NCBI GenBank assembly: GCA_009746045.1
Contig: RPFO01000253.1
Coordinates: forward strand, 1,624,888-1,688,887
DNA: 64,000 nucleotides
Source: Mesostigma viride
Taxonomy: Eukaryota; Streptophyta; Mesostigmatophyceae; Mesostigmatales; Mesostigmataceae
Reading direction: 5' to 3'
Below, one piece after another: positions 9,801 through 19,386 of the stretch; the stretch's first letter is position 1, and each line of letters starts with the position of its first letter. The position numbers and the translations under genes were made by a program. The notes under the pieces were generated by a model. It did not search any database. It had not been told where the DNA came from and was given only the letters and a program-made list of their open reading frames with translations.

Positions 9801-12800
9801 GGTGTAGTACACTGGACATATCTCTACTAGGGTTTAGATCCGCACGTGCCATATTGGGCACGTGGGTACTAGATATTAGCACTGAGATATGTAGGCCACA
9901 CGCACGTGGGTATCCATGTGGTAGGGTTATGAGCTGTGAGGCAGACCAGAAGGTGGGCTGCAGTGCTAGTCCTGTACGGAGGTCCTAGGGGAGGTCCAAG
10001 ACCATCCACGTAGTGCTGCTAGGCAGTCGTTGCCTGTGGGCATCGTATCAGTCCTAGCTGGAGTAGATCTAGCTGGACGGAGTCAGCACCTCATTGGTTA
10101 GCACTAGTGCAGGATAGCTAGGTTACCCTAACCTACGTGCCCATGCAATCCAGCTTGGCAAGCTTGCATGGATTGATTTTATGCCAGCCATTGCATAATC
10201 CAACACACGTTCGCTTTCATCGCACAAGTGCATTAACTTGCATTAATAAAAACTCTCACGTTTTTATACTCCACAATCATCCTACAATGTCGAACGTTTC
10301 CGATCACGATGGCTCTTCTGAGTCGAGCCTTTCGCCGTCGTCCGAGGATTTGGATTACCGGGCTGCAGTGAGGGGCCGACAGGCGAGGGGCGGCCACGCT
10401 GGCAGCGATGCCGGCAGTGGTCGCTCGTCCTTGGACGAGGATCCGAGGTACATTGATCAACTGGCGTCGAGACCGCCAGTCTACAATGTCTGGCGACCCA
10501 GTGCGCCACCGGCAGCAGGGCAGCCCACGGCACCAGAGTTGGTAACTGGGCCGGGGAGGGTGGTGCCGCTCTTGGGGGACATCCCGTCGGATGGGTATGA
10601 CGAGGATGAAGACCTCGTTGATCTCGAGCTTTCCGAGGACAAGGCGAAGCGAGAGGAGAAGCTACGCCGGGAGGCCGAACGCCTTCGGGAGGAGGCTCAG
10701 CTGCGCCGGGAGCTGGAACAGCAGCGCGAGCTTGAAGCACATCGCGAGGCGCAGCTGCGTGTTGAGAATGAGATGGACAGGATCGCCCGGGAGCTCGCGG
10801 AGAGGCAACGGGAGAGGGATCGGGTGGTTCGGGCAGGCTTGCGCGCGGGACCGGCAGGTGCGCGCGAGGCGCCTCCCTATGTGCTGCGCAAGAAAAGTGA
10901 GCTCTTTACCTTTGCTCACCGGCGCATCGCTCGCAACTTTCGGCGCATGGCAGGGGATGTCTTGCAGGAAACAGACTCCTCGGTCGAGATGCAGCCAGGG
11001 GAGCGGGGTGAGGACCTGGTCCTGATGGACCCGGCCATGGTTGAGGCGGAGCGACTGGCCAAGATTGAATACGCCCGGCATTGCCAGCGCAAGGCAAAGC
11101 GGGCGATGGCCAGGTCCATGGCAGAGAATAGCTCGGCACGGGAGCGTGCAGCCAGGGAGGCACAGCACCGGGAACTGCGCAGACTGCGGGCGAAGGCGCA
11201 CGCAGCCATGGAGAAGACCCGGCGTCATCAGGCGCGCTTGGACGCAGCCATGAAGCGGTCGGAGGCGGCGCTGGCGGCGATGGTGGGCCCGGCTAGGAGG
11301 GAGCAGGAGGCCCGGCTGGCACGCAAGAGCCGGAGGAACGCACGCGCCCTGGACAGGCGCATGCGCAAGGAGGAGAGGGCCCTCCGCCGGTATCAGGAGG
11401 CGGCCCGGACCTGGGCGCTGCAGGGCGAGTTTGGAGACGCCATTCGCTTTGAGCGTGGTCTGGCCCTCCCCCTGGTGCTCCCCTGTCCTTCCCCTCGTCG
11501 CCATCCTCCTCTGGATGCGACCGCTGGGGCGTAGACGATGGTCCACACCCCGCCTTCCACTTTCCTTGGCGAACCCGCTTGGCGGCCCTCAGCAGTTGCT
11601 CTACTGCTTTTGCTGCCCGCGCCCGCTTGGTCGGGTTGGCCTCCGCTGCGTCCAGCTCCTGGTGTAGCAGGGCGGCAATGCGGTCCAAATCAAGGTCCGT
11701 GTCGGTCTGCAAAGTGGGTGCGGGTGCATGTGGGGGGTGGTGGGTAAGGGGTGTCTGCGCCAGCGATTACTCGCTCACGCGCTTGCAGCAAAGCCGCTCC
11801 TCGCTGTGCTCGGGCTGGCTGCGGTGTACGCATGAACTCCAATACCGCGTCTTCGGTCACCGGCTCATGGGGCGCCAGACCACGCTCAAAGCGAATGGCG
11901 TCTCCAAACTCGCCCTGCAGCGCCCAGGTCCGGGCCGCCTCCTGATACCGGCGGAGGGCCCTCTCCTCCTTGCGCATGCGCCTGTCCAGGGCGCGTGCGT
12001 TCCTCCGGCTCTTGCGTGCCAGCCGGGCCTCCTGCTCCCTCCTAGCCGGGCCCACCATCGCCGCCAGCGCCGCCTCCGACCGCTTCATGGCTGCGTCCAA
12101 GCGCGCCTGATGACGCCGGGTCTTCTCCATGGCTGCGTGCGCCTTCGCCCGCAGTCTGCGCAGTTCCCGGTGCTGTGCCTCCCTGGCTGCACGCTCCCTA
12201 GCCAAGCTGTTCTCTGCCATGGACCGCACCATCGCTCGCTTTGCCTTCCGCTGGCAATGCCTGGTGTACTCGATCTTGGCCAGTCGCTCGGCCTCGACCA
12301 TGGCCGGGTCCATCAAAACCAGCTCCTCACCCTGCGCTCCTGGCTGCATCTCCACCGAGGAGTCTGTCTCCTGCAATACATCCCCAGCCATGCGCCGAAA
12401 GGTGCGCGCTGTGCGCCTGTGCGCAAAGGTGAAGAGCTCGTTCTTCTTGCGGAGAACGTATGGGGGCGCCTCGCGCGCACCTGTCGGCCCCGCGCGCAAA
12501 CCCGCCCTCGCCACCCGATCCCTCTCCCGTTGCCTCTCCGCGAGCTCCCGGGCGATCCTGTCCATCTCGTTCTCAACACGCAGCTGCGCCTCGCGCTGTG
12601 CTTCAAGCTCGCGCTGCTGCTCCAGCTCCTTGCGCAGCTGGGCCTCCTGCCGAAGGCGCTCTGCCTCGCGGCGGAGCAGCTCCTCTCGCTTCTCCCTGTC
12701 CTCCGGCAGCTCGAGATCCACGAGGTCCTCGTCCTCGTCGTAGCCATCCGACGGGATATCCCCCAGTACCGGCACCACCCTCCCCGGCCCCGTAACCATC

Positions 12801-15800
12801 TCGGGTGCCGTGGGCTGCCCTTCAGCCGGTGGTGCATTGGGACGCCAGACATTGTATATCGGCGGCCTCGCCGCCAGCTGATCCAGGAACCGCGGGTCCT
12901 CGTCCGAAGACGAGCGACCACTGCCGGCATCGCTGCCAGCGTGATCACCCCTACCCTGCCGGCCCCGCACTGCCGCCCGGTAGTCCAAATCTTCGGACGA
13001 CGGGGACAGGCTTGACTCCGAGGAGCCCTCACGATCAGAAACGTTCGACATTTTAAAATGATAGAGTAGGATAAAAACTGTGAGAGTTTTTATAAATGCA
13101 AGTTATGGCACTCGTGCAATGGATGCGAACGTGTGTTGGATTATGCAATGGCTGGCATAAAATCAATCCATGCAAGCTTGCCAAGCTGGATTGCATGGGC
13201 ACGTAGGTTAGGGTAACCTAGCTATCCTGCACTAGTGCTAACCAATGAGGTGCTGACTCCGTCCAGCTAGATCTACTCCAGCTAGGACTGATACGATGCC
13301 CACAGGCAACGACTGCCTAGCAGCACTACGTGGATGATCCTGGACCTCCCCTAGGACCTCCGTACAGGACTAGCACTGCAGCCCACCTTCTGGTCTGCCT
13401 CACAGCTCATAACCCTACCACATGGATACCCACGTGCGTGTGGCCTACATATCTCAGTGCTAATATCTAGCACCCACGTGCCCAATATGGCACGTGCGGA
13501 TCTAAACCCTAGTAGAGATATGTCCAGTGTACTACACCACCGTCCATGTCCGTATCCCACTTGGGAGACGGGGACAACGCCACGTGTACTGATAGTCTAG
13601 GCCTGAGGCCCTAGAATAACTCTCATCCCTCCCTTTTATTCGGGCCCCTCATCCCTCCCTTTTTTCGGGCCCCTCATCCCTCCCTTTTATTCGGGCCCCT
13701 CATCCCTCCCTTTTATTCGGGGTCCTCATTATTCCTCCCCCAGGGCTGCGAGGCGGCGCGCGCCCCCCCCAAGCCGCGCTGGCATGCCGACCTCAAGGAG
13801 GAGCAGCGGCGCGACGGAGGACCTGCCCGCCGGCACGCCAACGGGGGAGGTGCGTGCGCCAGCAGTTGCTGAGCGTACGATGCTAGTGGTGACAAGGCGA
13901 CCAGGGAATCACATCACGGGCGTGTGCGGAGTGTGCAAGGGAGAGCATGGCGCATGCACGGCCTGTGGCTTCCGATTTATGGGCATCAGGCATGCGTTTC
14001 ACGTCGTGAGTGCTTGCTTGGTGTATGGCTAGCTGGGAAGTGAAGTTGGCCGTCGGAAGGAAGCGCTGTGTGAAAGTCGCGCTGGCAACAGCACCCGCGT
14101 ACGCAACGTCCTAGCTTGGTCTCACGCACTTGTTCTCCATGAAATCAGTTTTTGCTGTCATGACGTGAGTCAAAGAGAACGGTGCTATGTTCTAATCTAT
14201 TCTAGCAATGGACTGATAATATAATGGTGCTAGTTGCATCAGTCTGTCGCTCCATGATCCTGGGTATCTGTGATGCGGACTTGGCCGCTTGTCGTGTTTC
14301 ATGTACTGGCCAGGATCTGCAGACCGACTAAAAGTGGAAGTACCATGACACTTGTACACCTCGCTCTTCTGATTTTCACCCCTGTTAGTTAAGGCACCCT
14401 CGTTGGTTGCTGCGGTCCCATTTGTTTGCCATGGTAGCGCCCTCGTTGGTTGATGCGGTCCCATTTGTTTGCCATGGTAGCGCCCTCGCTGGTTGCTGCG
14501 GTCCCATGTGTTTGCCATGCTGGTACAGCACTTCTCTAATTGTTGACATACTATGGTAGCGCCCCGAGGGTTTTCCCCAGTACGCATCTCCTCCTCCATC
14601 ATTTCCTCTGGCTAGCTGCAACGTTGCCAACCAGTCACTAACCCTGCTCGCTTGGCACGGTGAACCGCCACCACCACCGCCGCCGCCGCCGCCACCACCA
14701 TCCTCCCCGCCCCGCCCAACCACCGCCACCACCATCCCCCACTCCCAGGCTGGGTGGGTGCGTCCGCCCATGTCTCCCCCGACTGCTGGGTGGGCCCCCG
14801 CGCACGCGTGTGGGGGCGCGCGCGCGTTGAAGCTGGCGCCCGCATCCTCGGCCGGTCCATCATCAAGGACGAGGCCGTGGTGTCGGGGCCAGGTGTCGTC
14901 GTGTCAGGCCGCGCTATCGTTCAGGGCCAGTCGCGCGTGGAGGCGGGCGCCAAAGTGCGCGGGTGTGCGGTCGTGGACGCGCGTGCGGTGCTGGGGGGCA
15001 ACGCGCGTCTCCTGGAGTATGTGCAGGTAAAGTACAGGCACGGAGGTGTGGAACTTTGTGTGTGTGTGTGTGTGTGTGTGTGTTAGGGGGGGGAGGGGCC
15101 TGTGTGTGTTGTTGTTGTTGATAACTTACATGGAAAGAACGAGTCTAAGGGAGTAGAAGGTATTGCTGGATGGACGAAGTTGGGCGTGCCCCCACTGGAT
15201 CAATAGCCTCATCACGGTATCGTGGCGAAAATCATCACGGGAATGTGGTGGCCTCTATCGCCAGGATCACAGGTCATAATCGTGGTGCCTGTGGTCATTA
15301 CCTCCCCCCCCTTGTAACTTGATGGAATGCTCCCCTCTCTCACTGGACGGTCTGCTCACTACTCTTATCTCGCTGGGTGCTCCTTGTGCTTCCTTGTTGG
15401 GGTGAGGTGGGCATGTCATTCATGTGCGGTGTACGATGCGGGGTAGATTTCATTTTGTCGCATGGCTGTTGGGTTTTCTGCTATTTCTGTTCTTGTGTGG
15501 TGGCCCGATCGACCGCAGCTGCTCGGGGATGGCCGCGCGGAAGGGCAAGCGATCATCAAGGGATTTGGCGAGATCCACCTCTGCAAGGACAAGCCGCTCT
15601 GCGGCGGCGCTGTGTGCGGGGAGGACCTGGAGGTGCACCTGGACCAGTGCCCGGACGCCCCTGGACCGGTCACAGGCGGCCGGTTGTATGACTACATGGC
15701 CAACGAGCAGCTCAAGAGCAAGGACGGCGACATGGCGGAGAACCACCACCTGTACGCGCACTACAAGTGTGCAGCGCCCCGCCTCATGCTTCTGCGGGAC

Positions 15801-17887
15801 GACTTTGCGGATAACGTGGGCACGCTGCGGGGCGGGGCGGGGTTTGCGGTAGGTCTACCCCGGCATGTATGTTCATTGAAAGTGGTAAATTACGGGAATG
15901 AGACAGGCAACACCGACAAAGGGTAAGACAGGAGCAAGCGAATAACGATCCAAGCCAATATACAACAAACAAGCGCAGGCAGGCACCAGCGCTGCCGGCC
16001 CACCGGAGGGCCCTGAGTAGATCTAAACTGCGTGGGCCGGCTTGTATGTGTATGTATAGTATGCACTAGAGTATGTAAGTATATATACGGATCTCTACGG
16101 ATCTTCCAGTTTTCAGGCCTGTGCTGATGGTCTCGTTTGTATATAGAGCTTCTAAGCTAAGAGCTTCCGTTAAGAGCTTCTAAGCTTTTAGTAGTATATG
16201 TTTTCGGGCATGTATGATTGATGGTCCTGCGATGAGGCGGATTCTGTACGTCAATCCTTGTGGAAGGAGAGCACGCGACTTTCTCTGGCTGGGCTTGGGA
16301 TGGACTCTGCGACGGGGTGACTGGGTTTATTTTCCGGGTAAATGGGTATTTTTATTTACCCATAGGAGTATCAATAGGTGAAGAGGTACCACGTATCGAC
16401 CAGCTGGTGACTGGGTTTATTTATTCACGTTCTGTGGTTGTTGATGTTGAGGGTAGTCCAAAGTGTGAAGTGGTTCCTACTGTGAGCATGCGCGTGAGTA
16501 GTTTGAAGTTCAGGGAGTTTGTGGCAGTGAGAGAAGGTAGTGCAAATTATCGAGGGCGCCCTCCCTCCTTCTCGTTGTGTACAGGGGTTGGTTGGAGGTT
16601 CTTTTTCGCAACTCACGTGATGCAGCCACGTGCTTATTTATTAATTTATTCATTGCAACCCACCTGATACGAATGTGCTGAAAGTTGAATTTACTACTTT
16701 AGGTATTTGAAGGTATATATTAAGCTATAGGGTAAATAATCCGTTTCAACCTGCGATCCGGTCTCTTATCTCTCCATGTCCATCACTGTTGACGGTGATG
16801 GCTCTTTGCATTTTGCCGACAGCTGCTGTCCATGTGGGGATGCATATTTGGGGCAACGTCAGCTTGCGGTCACTGAAACATTGACACATCCTGTATACAT
16901 GCATAGCCCCCGTTAATAATATCTGGCGGCCATGCAATCTTGACAGCCAGTCCACAGGCCAGGAGCTATCTTGTATCATGTTCCACTGGCCTTGTCCTGT
17001 CTGACATAACACTGCTCAGCTAGAATTGCTCTCTGCATCACACTAACTCAATAGCCTATCATTTATGCATGACCTGTCTTTCCATGACAACAACTGTCCA
17101 CCTCAACGGCTCAACCCCTGTGCTCTCACCCTCCACCTCGACCCGCCCTGCAACCCCCCTGTGAACCTGCCAGTATGGGCAAGTTTCCGTCGGCGCGTCT
17201 GGCTGGCCGGGCTCCACAGCCCACCCTTCAAGCACCGGACCCGAACGGGTCTTCCTCAGCCTGCGCGGCGATGGCCAGTACGTTCTATTTGAGGGCCATC
17301 TATTCGATGCCGAGGACTTTACCGTGGATTGCCTTGTTCGGCGGTCCAGCCCCGATGGCAGCGGCGTGTTGCTTGATTTCTTCGGCAAGCCCGAACCCAG
17401 CAGCGTGCTCAACAACCCGATGACGGGCCGATTTTATATCGACCTTGGCAGCGGCATGGATGCCGGCCAGGTGTGGATCGAGCGGCAGTGGGATGTGGAA
17501 CTGGGGGGTAGCCTGGGTGAGGGAGGAGGGATGTCGCAGGCAGGGACATACAGTGGTGAGTCTCCCAGTGGTCTGCCCCCAGCGCGCGAGGTCGTGGCGT
17601 GCCGGAGCACAGTTTCGTTCCCCGTCGGGGTGTGGGAATGGCTCACCGTGAGCAAGCAGGAGGACTGCATGCGTATCTTCTTCGGGCAGCAGCTGGCGGG
17701 CATGTGTGAGTTCGATCGTATGGTCAGCCCGGGGGATGGCGGTGGGTTGCACTGGGGCTACCTGGGGCGGAGTGTCGAGGGGGACTGCTTCATGGGAGAC
17801 ATTGCTGACCTGGCGATTTACCGCAAGGGCGTGCAGAGCGTCCAGGAGGTGGTCCAGCTCCGGCAGTGGAGGGGTGTCACGATGTAG
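6896..17887 (+). CDS. DUF6055/Svx-like protein with beta-helix and LamG-like domains (3' part of gene, 7 exons)
   Basis: Exons by splice sites and phase: 6896-7007, 7051-7188, 7676-7882, 13744-13849, 14749-15026, 15519-15848 and 17174-17887 (TAG at 17885), about 627 codons. Exons 2-3 (YGINIIDLVPVPG, APGWRATLL, VRYSPMWKG, GERCCLAVAAAP) match what I remember of the C-terminal part of DUF6055 proteins such as bacterial Svx. Exon 5 is a left-handed beta-helix of hexapeptide turns (WVGPRARVWGRARVEAGARI). Exon 6 continues it and has the LYAHYKC segment that precedes LamG in this family. Exon 7 is a concanavalin A-like/LamG fold (VFLSLRGDGQYVLFEG ... FMGDIADLAIYRKGV). These proteins are usually secreted and bind or cut surface polymers; here that is inference. 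The N-terminal part, with any protease motif, is not in the window. Introns 7008-7050 (43 bp) and 7883-13743 (5.9 kb) differ greatly in size. Confidence 0.7.
8818..9717. repeat. 26-bp pyrimidine-rich minisatellite (CCTCATCCCTCCCTTTTATT core)
   Basis: About 34 tandem 26-bp units with core CCTCATCCCTCCCTTTTATT. They differ mainly in the next six bases (CGGGCC, CGGGTT, CTCGTT, CGGGCT). The array is cut by palindromic element 3 and continues for about four units at 13622-13735 in the same orientation. Because 26 is not a multiple of 3, the + strand stays open in three frames, giving artefact proteins rich in PHPSLLF. Confidence 0.97.
10287..11534 (+). CDS. Charged coiled-coil protein, left-arm copy of element 3
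   Basis: Open frame of 415 codons from the ATG in CTACAATGTCGAACG. Residues 1-60 are Ser/Asp-rich (DGSSESSLSPSSEDLDY). Residues 80-130 are Pro/Gly-rich and end in SDGYDEDEDLVDLE. Residues 135-200 form a Glu/Arg-rich probable coiled coil (REEAQLRRELEQQRELEAH). Residues 300-390 are a strongly basic Ala/Arg helix-rich segment. No known domain. The frame diverges from the right-arm copy at about 11466, the loop boundary, so its C-terminus (ALPLVLPCPSPRRH) is read from loop DNA and may be artefactual. AT-rich leader with TATA-like TTTTTATACT at about 10260. Confidence 0.55.
   Translation: MSNVSDHDGSSESSLSPSSEDLDYRAAVRGRQARGGHAGSDAGSGRSSLDEDPRYIDQLASRPPVYNVWRPSAPPAAGQPTAPELVTGPGRVVPLLGDIPSDGYDEDEDLVDLELSEDKAKREEKLRREAERLREEAQLRRELEQQRELEAHREAQLRVENEMDRIARELAERQRERDRVVRAGLRAGPAGAREAPPYVLRKKSELFTFAHRRIARNFRRMAGDVLQETDSSVEMQPGERGEDLVLMDPAMVEAERLAKIEYARHCQRKAKRAMARSMAENSSARERAAREAQHRELRRLRAKAHAAMEKTRRHQARLDAAMKRSEAALAAMVGPARREQEARLARKSRRNARALDRRMRKEERALRRYQEAARTWALQGEFGDAIRFERGLALPLVLPCPSPRRHPPLDATAGA
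11690..13051 (-). CDS. Charged coiled-coil protein, right-arm copy of element 3
   Basis: Inverted copy of 10287-11465. Unspliced it gives 453 codons, from the ATG at 13051 to the stop at 11690. A 64-bp intron is possible at 11707-11770 (donor CGA|GTAATC, acceptor TTTGCAG|ACC, phase 0). It would fuse the ORF to TDTDLDLDRIAALLHQELD and a basic segment read from the loop, which looks more protein-like than the unspliced tail. This copy is therefore the better candidate for the original gene, with the left arm an inverted partial copy. The N-terminal half differs from the left arm by roughly one residue in ten, while the last 140 residues before the loop are almost identical. Function unknown. 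Confidence 0.55.
   Translation of the reverse strand: MSNVSDREGSSESSLSPSSEDLDYRAAVRGRQGRGDHAGSDAGSGRSSSDEDPRFLDQLAARPPIYNVWRPNAPPAEGQPTAPEMVTGPGRVVPVLGDIPSDGYDEDEDLVDLELPEDREKREELLRREAERLRQEAQLRKELEQQRELEAQREAQLRVENEMDRIARELAERQRERDRVARAGLRAGPTGAREAPPYVLRKKNELFTFAHRRTARTFRRMAGDVLQETDSSVEMQPGAQGEELVLMDPAMVEAERLAKIEYTRHCQRKAKRAMVRSMAENSLARERAAREAQHRELRRLRAKAHAAMEKTRRHQARLDAAMKRSEAALAAMVGPARREQEARLARKSRRNARALDRRMRKEERALRRYQEAARTWALQGEFGDAIRFERGLAPHEPVTEDAVLEFMRTPQPARAQRGAALLQARERVIAGADTPYPPPPTCTRTHFADRHGP
13622..13735. repeat. 26-bp minisatellite, right remnant next to a splice acceptor
   Basis: About four further units of the 26-bp repeat, same orientation as 8818-9717. The last unit runs into CCTCATTATTCCTCCCCCAG, the polypyrimidine tract and AG of the exon starting at 13744. 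This shows that the array and the palindromic insertion both lie inside the intron 7883-13743. Confidence 0.9.
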
Positions 17888-17981
17888 CTCTAATTAGGAA
17901 CATAACTCCGTTGGAAGTATATGTAGCACATATCCCAGAGAAGGGGCATATGGGTGTCACGATGTAGCTCTAGCTACGTTG
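17888..17981 (+). other. 3' region of DUF6055-like gene with duplicated stop segment
   Basis: The stop-codon segment GGGTGTCACGATGTAGCTCT (from 17872) is repeated at about 17952-17971. The second copy lies in the 3' UTR and would encode the same last residues, so the gene end was duplicated locally. No clear polyadenylation signal was identified. Confidence 0.6.
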
Positions 17982-18047
17982 ATAGTGTAGAAGCATGCTT
18001 AATTAATTAATTAATTAATTAATTAATTAATTAATAGTGTAGAAGCA
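17982..18047. mobile_element. (TTAA)n insertion with 14-bp target duplication
   Basis: ATAGTGTAGAAGCA at 17982-17995 is repeated at 18034-18047. Between them are about 38 bp, almost all (TTAA)n. A bare tail flanked by a target-site duplication is what an extreme 5' truncation of a TTAA-tailed retroposon would leave. The full-length relative is at 18761. Confidence 0.6.
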
Positions 18048-18760
18048 GGCTTGGTTTAAGTTATAGTAGCATATTTCCGTGTGCAATGGCAGGTGGCCGG
18101 CCTACACCTTTATATTAGTGCTTCGTCCTTGAGCGCATGGCAGGCCGGCCCAGGCCTGGCCGTGCGCGGTGACGGCCTGGCCACCCCTGGACTTTCCGCG
18201 ATAAAAAGGGCAATTAAGGACATGTGCTATCCTAGAAAGTACGTCTTGCTACGAAATAAATAATGGAAGCGGGGGGATTTAATGTAGCACTCCGGTCAGC
18301 TAGATGGCATTGCAGACTACAACGTTCTGAAGTTATTATAAAGCTGCATGTGAGCAAAACGGTAAGCTAGGGCCGGCTCATGCATGCCATGTGTGCACGT
18401 GTACGATCGAGGCGCATTGCATGCATGTGCACATGCATGTAGATCTGATTCTCATTTACATATTGTCGGTCTTTCATATGTTTAGATACCTCCGTCTGGA
18501 GGATGTATGTAACACATATCCCTGCGCGAAAGGGTATCAAAATTTGAACAATGGATAACCAACCTGCAGGTGGGGGATGCATACTGCCACCTGCTCTGGG
18601 TGCACAAGGTGCACCTGCACCACCGGCCATATAACTCAGCAGCTCTGCAAAGTTGCGCACATGGGGTGGAAGATTAAAAATTGAATTATAACATGACAAG
18701 GTGCTGACATGGGGGGCAAGATGATCATGGCTAATCAATAGCTAGGGCATGGCTTCTCAG
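18048..18760. other. Unique sequence, no gene seen
   Basis: Contains GC-rich inverted segments around 18090-18180 (GGCCGGCC and CAGGCCTGGCC motifs) and a CATGCATG-rich stretch near 18380-18440. The only longer frame, 18367-18738 on the - strand, has no recognisable domain. It ends with the first copy of the 12-bp target duplication ATGGCTTCTCAG (18749-18760). Confidence 0.5.
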
Positions 18761-19049
18761 TGATTTGGAACAATTAAGATGATGGACACTGCCAAGTGGG
18801 CCAGGTCATAGAGGACAACGAACCCCCTCCCGTGGGGAAGCGCCGGCCCGCGTTTGCATGCAAACACACGGGAAGCACGCTAGACAGGACCCCTAGGGTA
18901 GAGCGCTTAGAATAGAGTTGGCTTGCACATCATGATGTTGTAGATAGATCAGACCGGTAGGATTGTGTGTCCCCATATCCATCCATCGGGGTTAATGCTC
19001 CGTGACTCCCGAACGGGAGCACGAGTCTCATTAATTAATTAATTAATTA
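18761..19049 (+). mobile_element. SINE-like retroposon with (TTAA)n tail, copy 1
   Basis: About 289 bp starting TGATTTGGAA and ending in (ATTA/TTAA)n, flanked by ATGGCTTCTCAG at 18749-18760 and 19050-19061. A related copy lies in reverse orientation at 63424-63738; shared segments include GGGCCCACTTTG-like, CCCC-rich and CTCCGTGACTCCC-like blocks. Tail plus 12-bp duplication indicates target-primed reverse transcription. I could not find convincing A and B boxes of an RNA polymerase III promoter, so SINE identity is unproven. No coding capacity. Confidence 0.7.
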
Positions 19050-19386
19050 ATGGCTTCTCAGCAGAGAGTACGTGGCTCTCTGCATAGGCAAAGTGTGGCT
19101 AGTAAGAGGCTAATACGTCATCGGGTGTGGGTCCCATCATGGGCATACACATGGGCGTGGGCCATGTCAGCGATTCTCATATTATTGCGCCAAATGAACT
19201 TTCATTACAGGATCACACTGCAACAGTGCATATTATACATGTGCTCGCTTTGAGACCTAGCCAGGCAGACAAACCTTGCCTAGGTAGCAATACTATGGCG
19301 TACAGGGACTTGCTGATGGCCATACAACTGAACAGTTTCTTCCTACAAGTGATTGATGGATCGCTATTGCAGGGCTTTCATATAAT

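Larger units (their letters stand above)
9718..13621. mobile_element. Palindromic element 3 (3.9 kb, 5-bp target duplication CTCAT)
   Basis: The ends are perfect inverted repeats beginning AGTTATTCTAGGGCCTCAG. The flanks are CTCAT at 9713-9717 and CTCAT at 13622-13626, and removing the element with one CTCAT restores the 26-bp minisatellite register. The arms (9718-11465 and 11874-13621) are reverse complements around 11669.5 with a loop of about 408 bp. The outer 0.4 kb is noncoding, with repeated CACGTG motifs (GCACGTGGGTA appears twice) that could be protein-binding sites. Each arm then carries one gene running inward. No transposase is recognised, so it may be non-autonomous. A 5-bp duplication is found in a few DNA transposon groups (Transib, Ginger), but no such enzyme is seen. 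Confidence 0.85.

Noticed and set aside
8501-9807. Three overlapping frames of 339-413 codons (PHPSLLF repeats)
   Set aside because: 26-bp minisatellite artefact; the region is intronic.
10233-13056. Antisense frames within element 3 (for example 10662-11546 -, 11579-13015 +)
   Set aside because: Shadows of the two strongly biased coiled-coil genes on the opposite strand.
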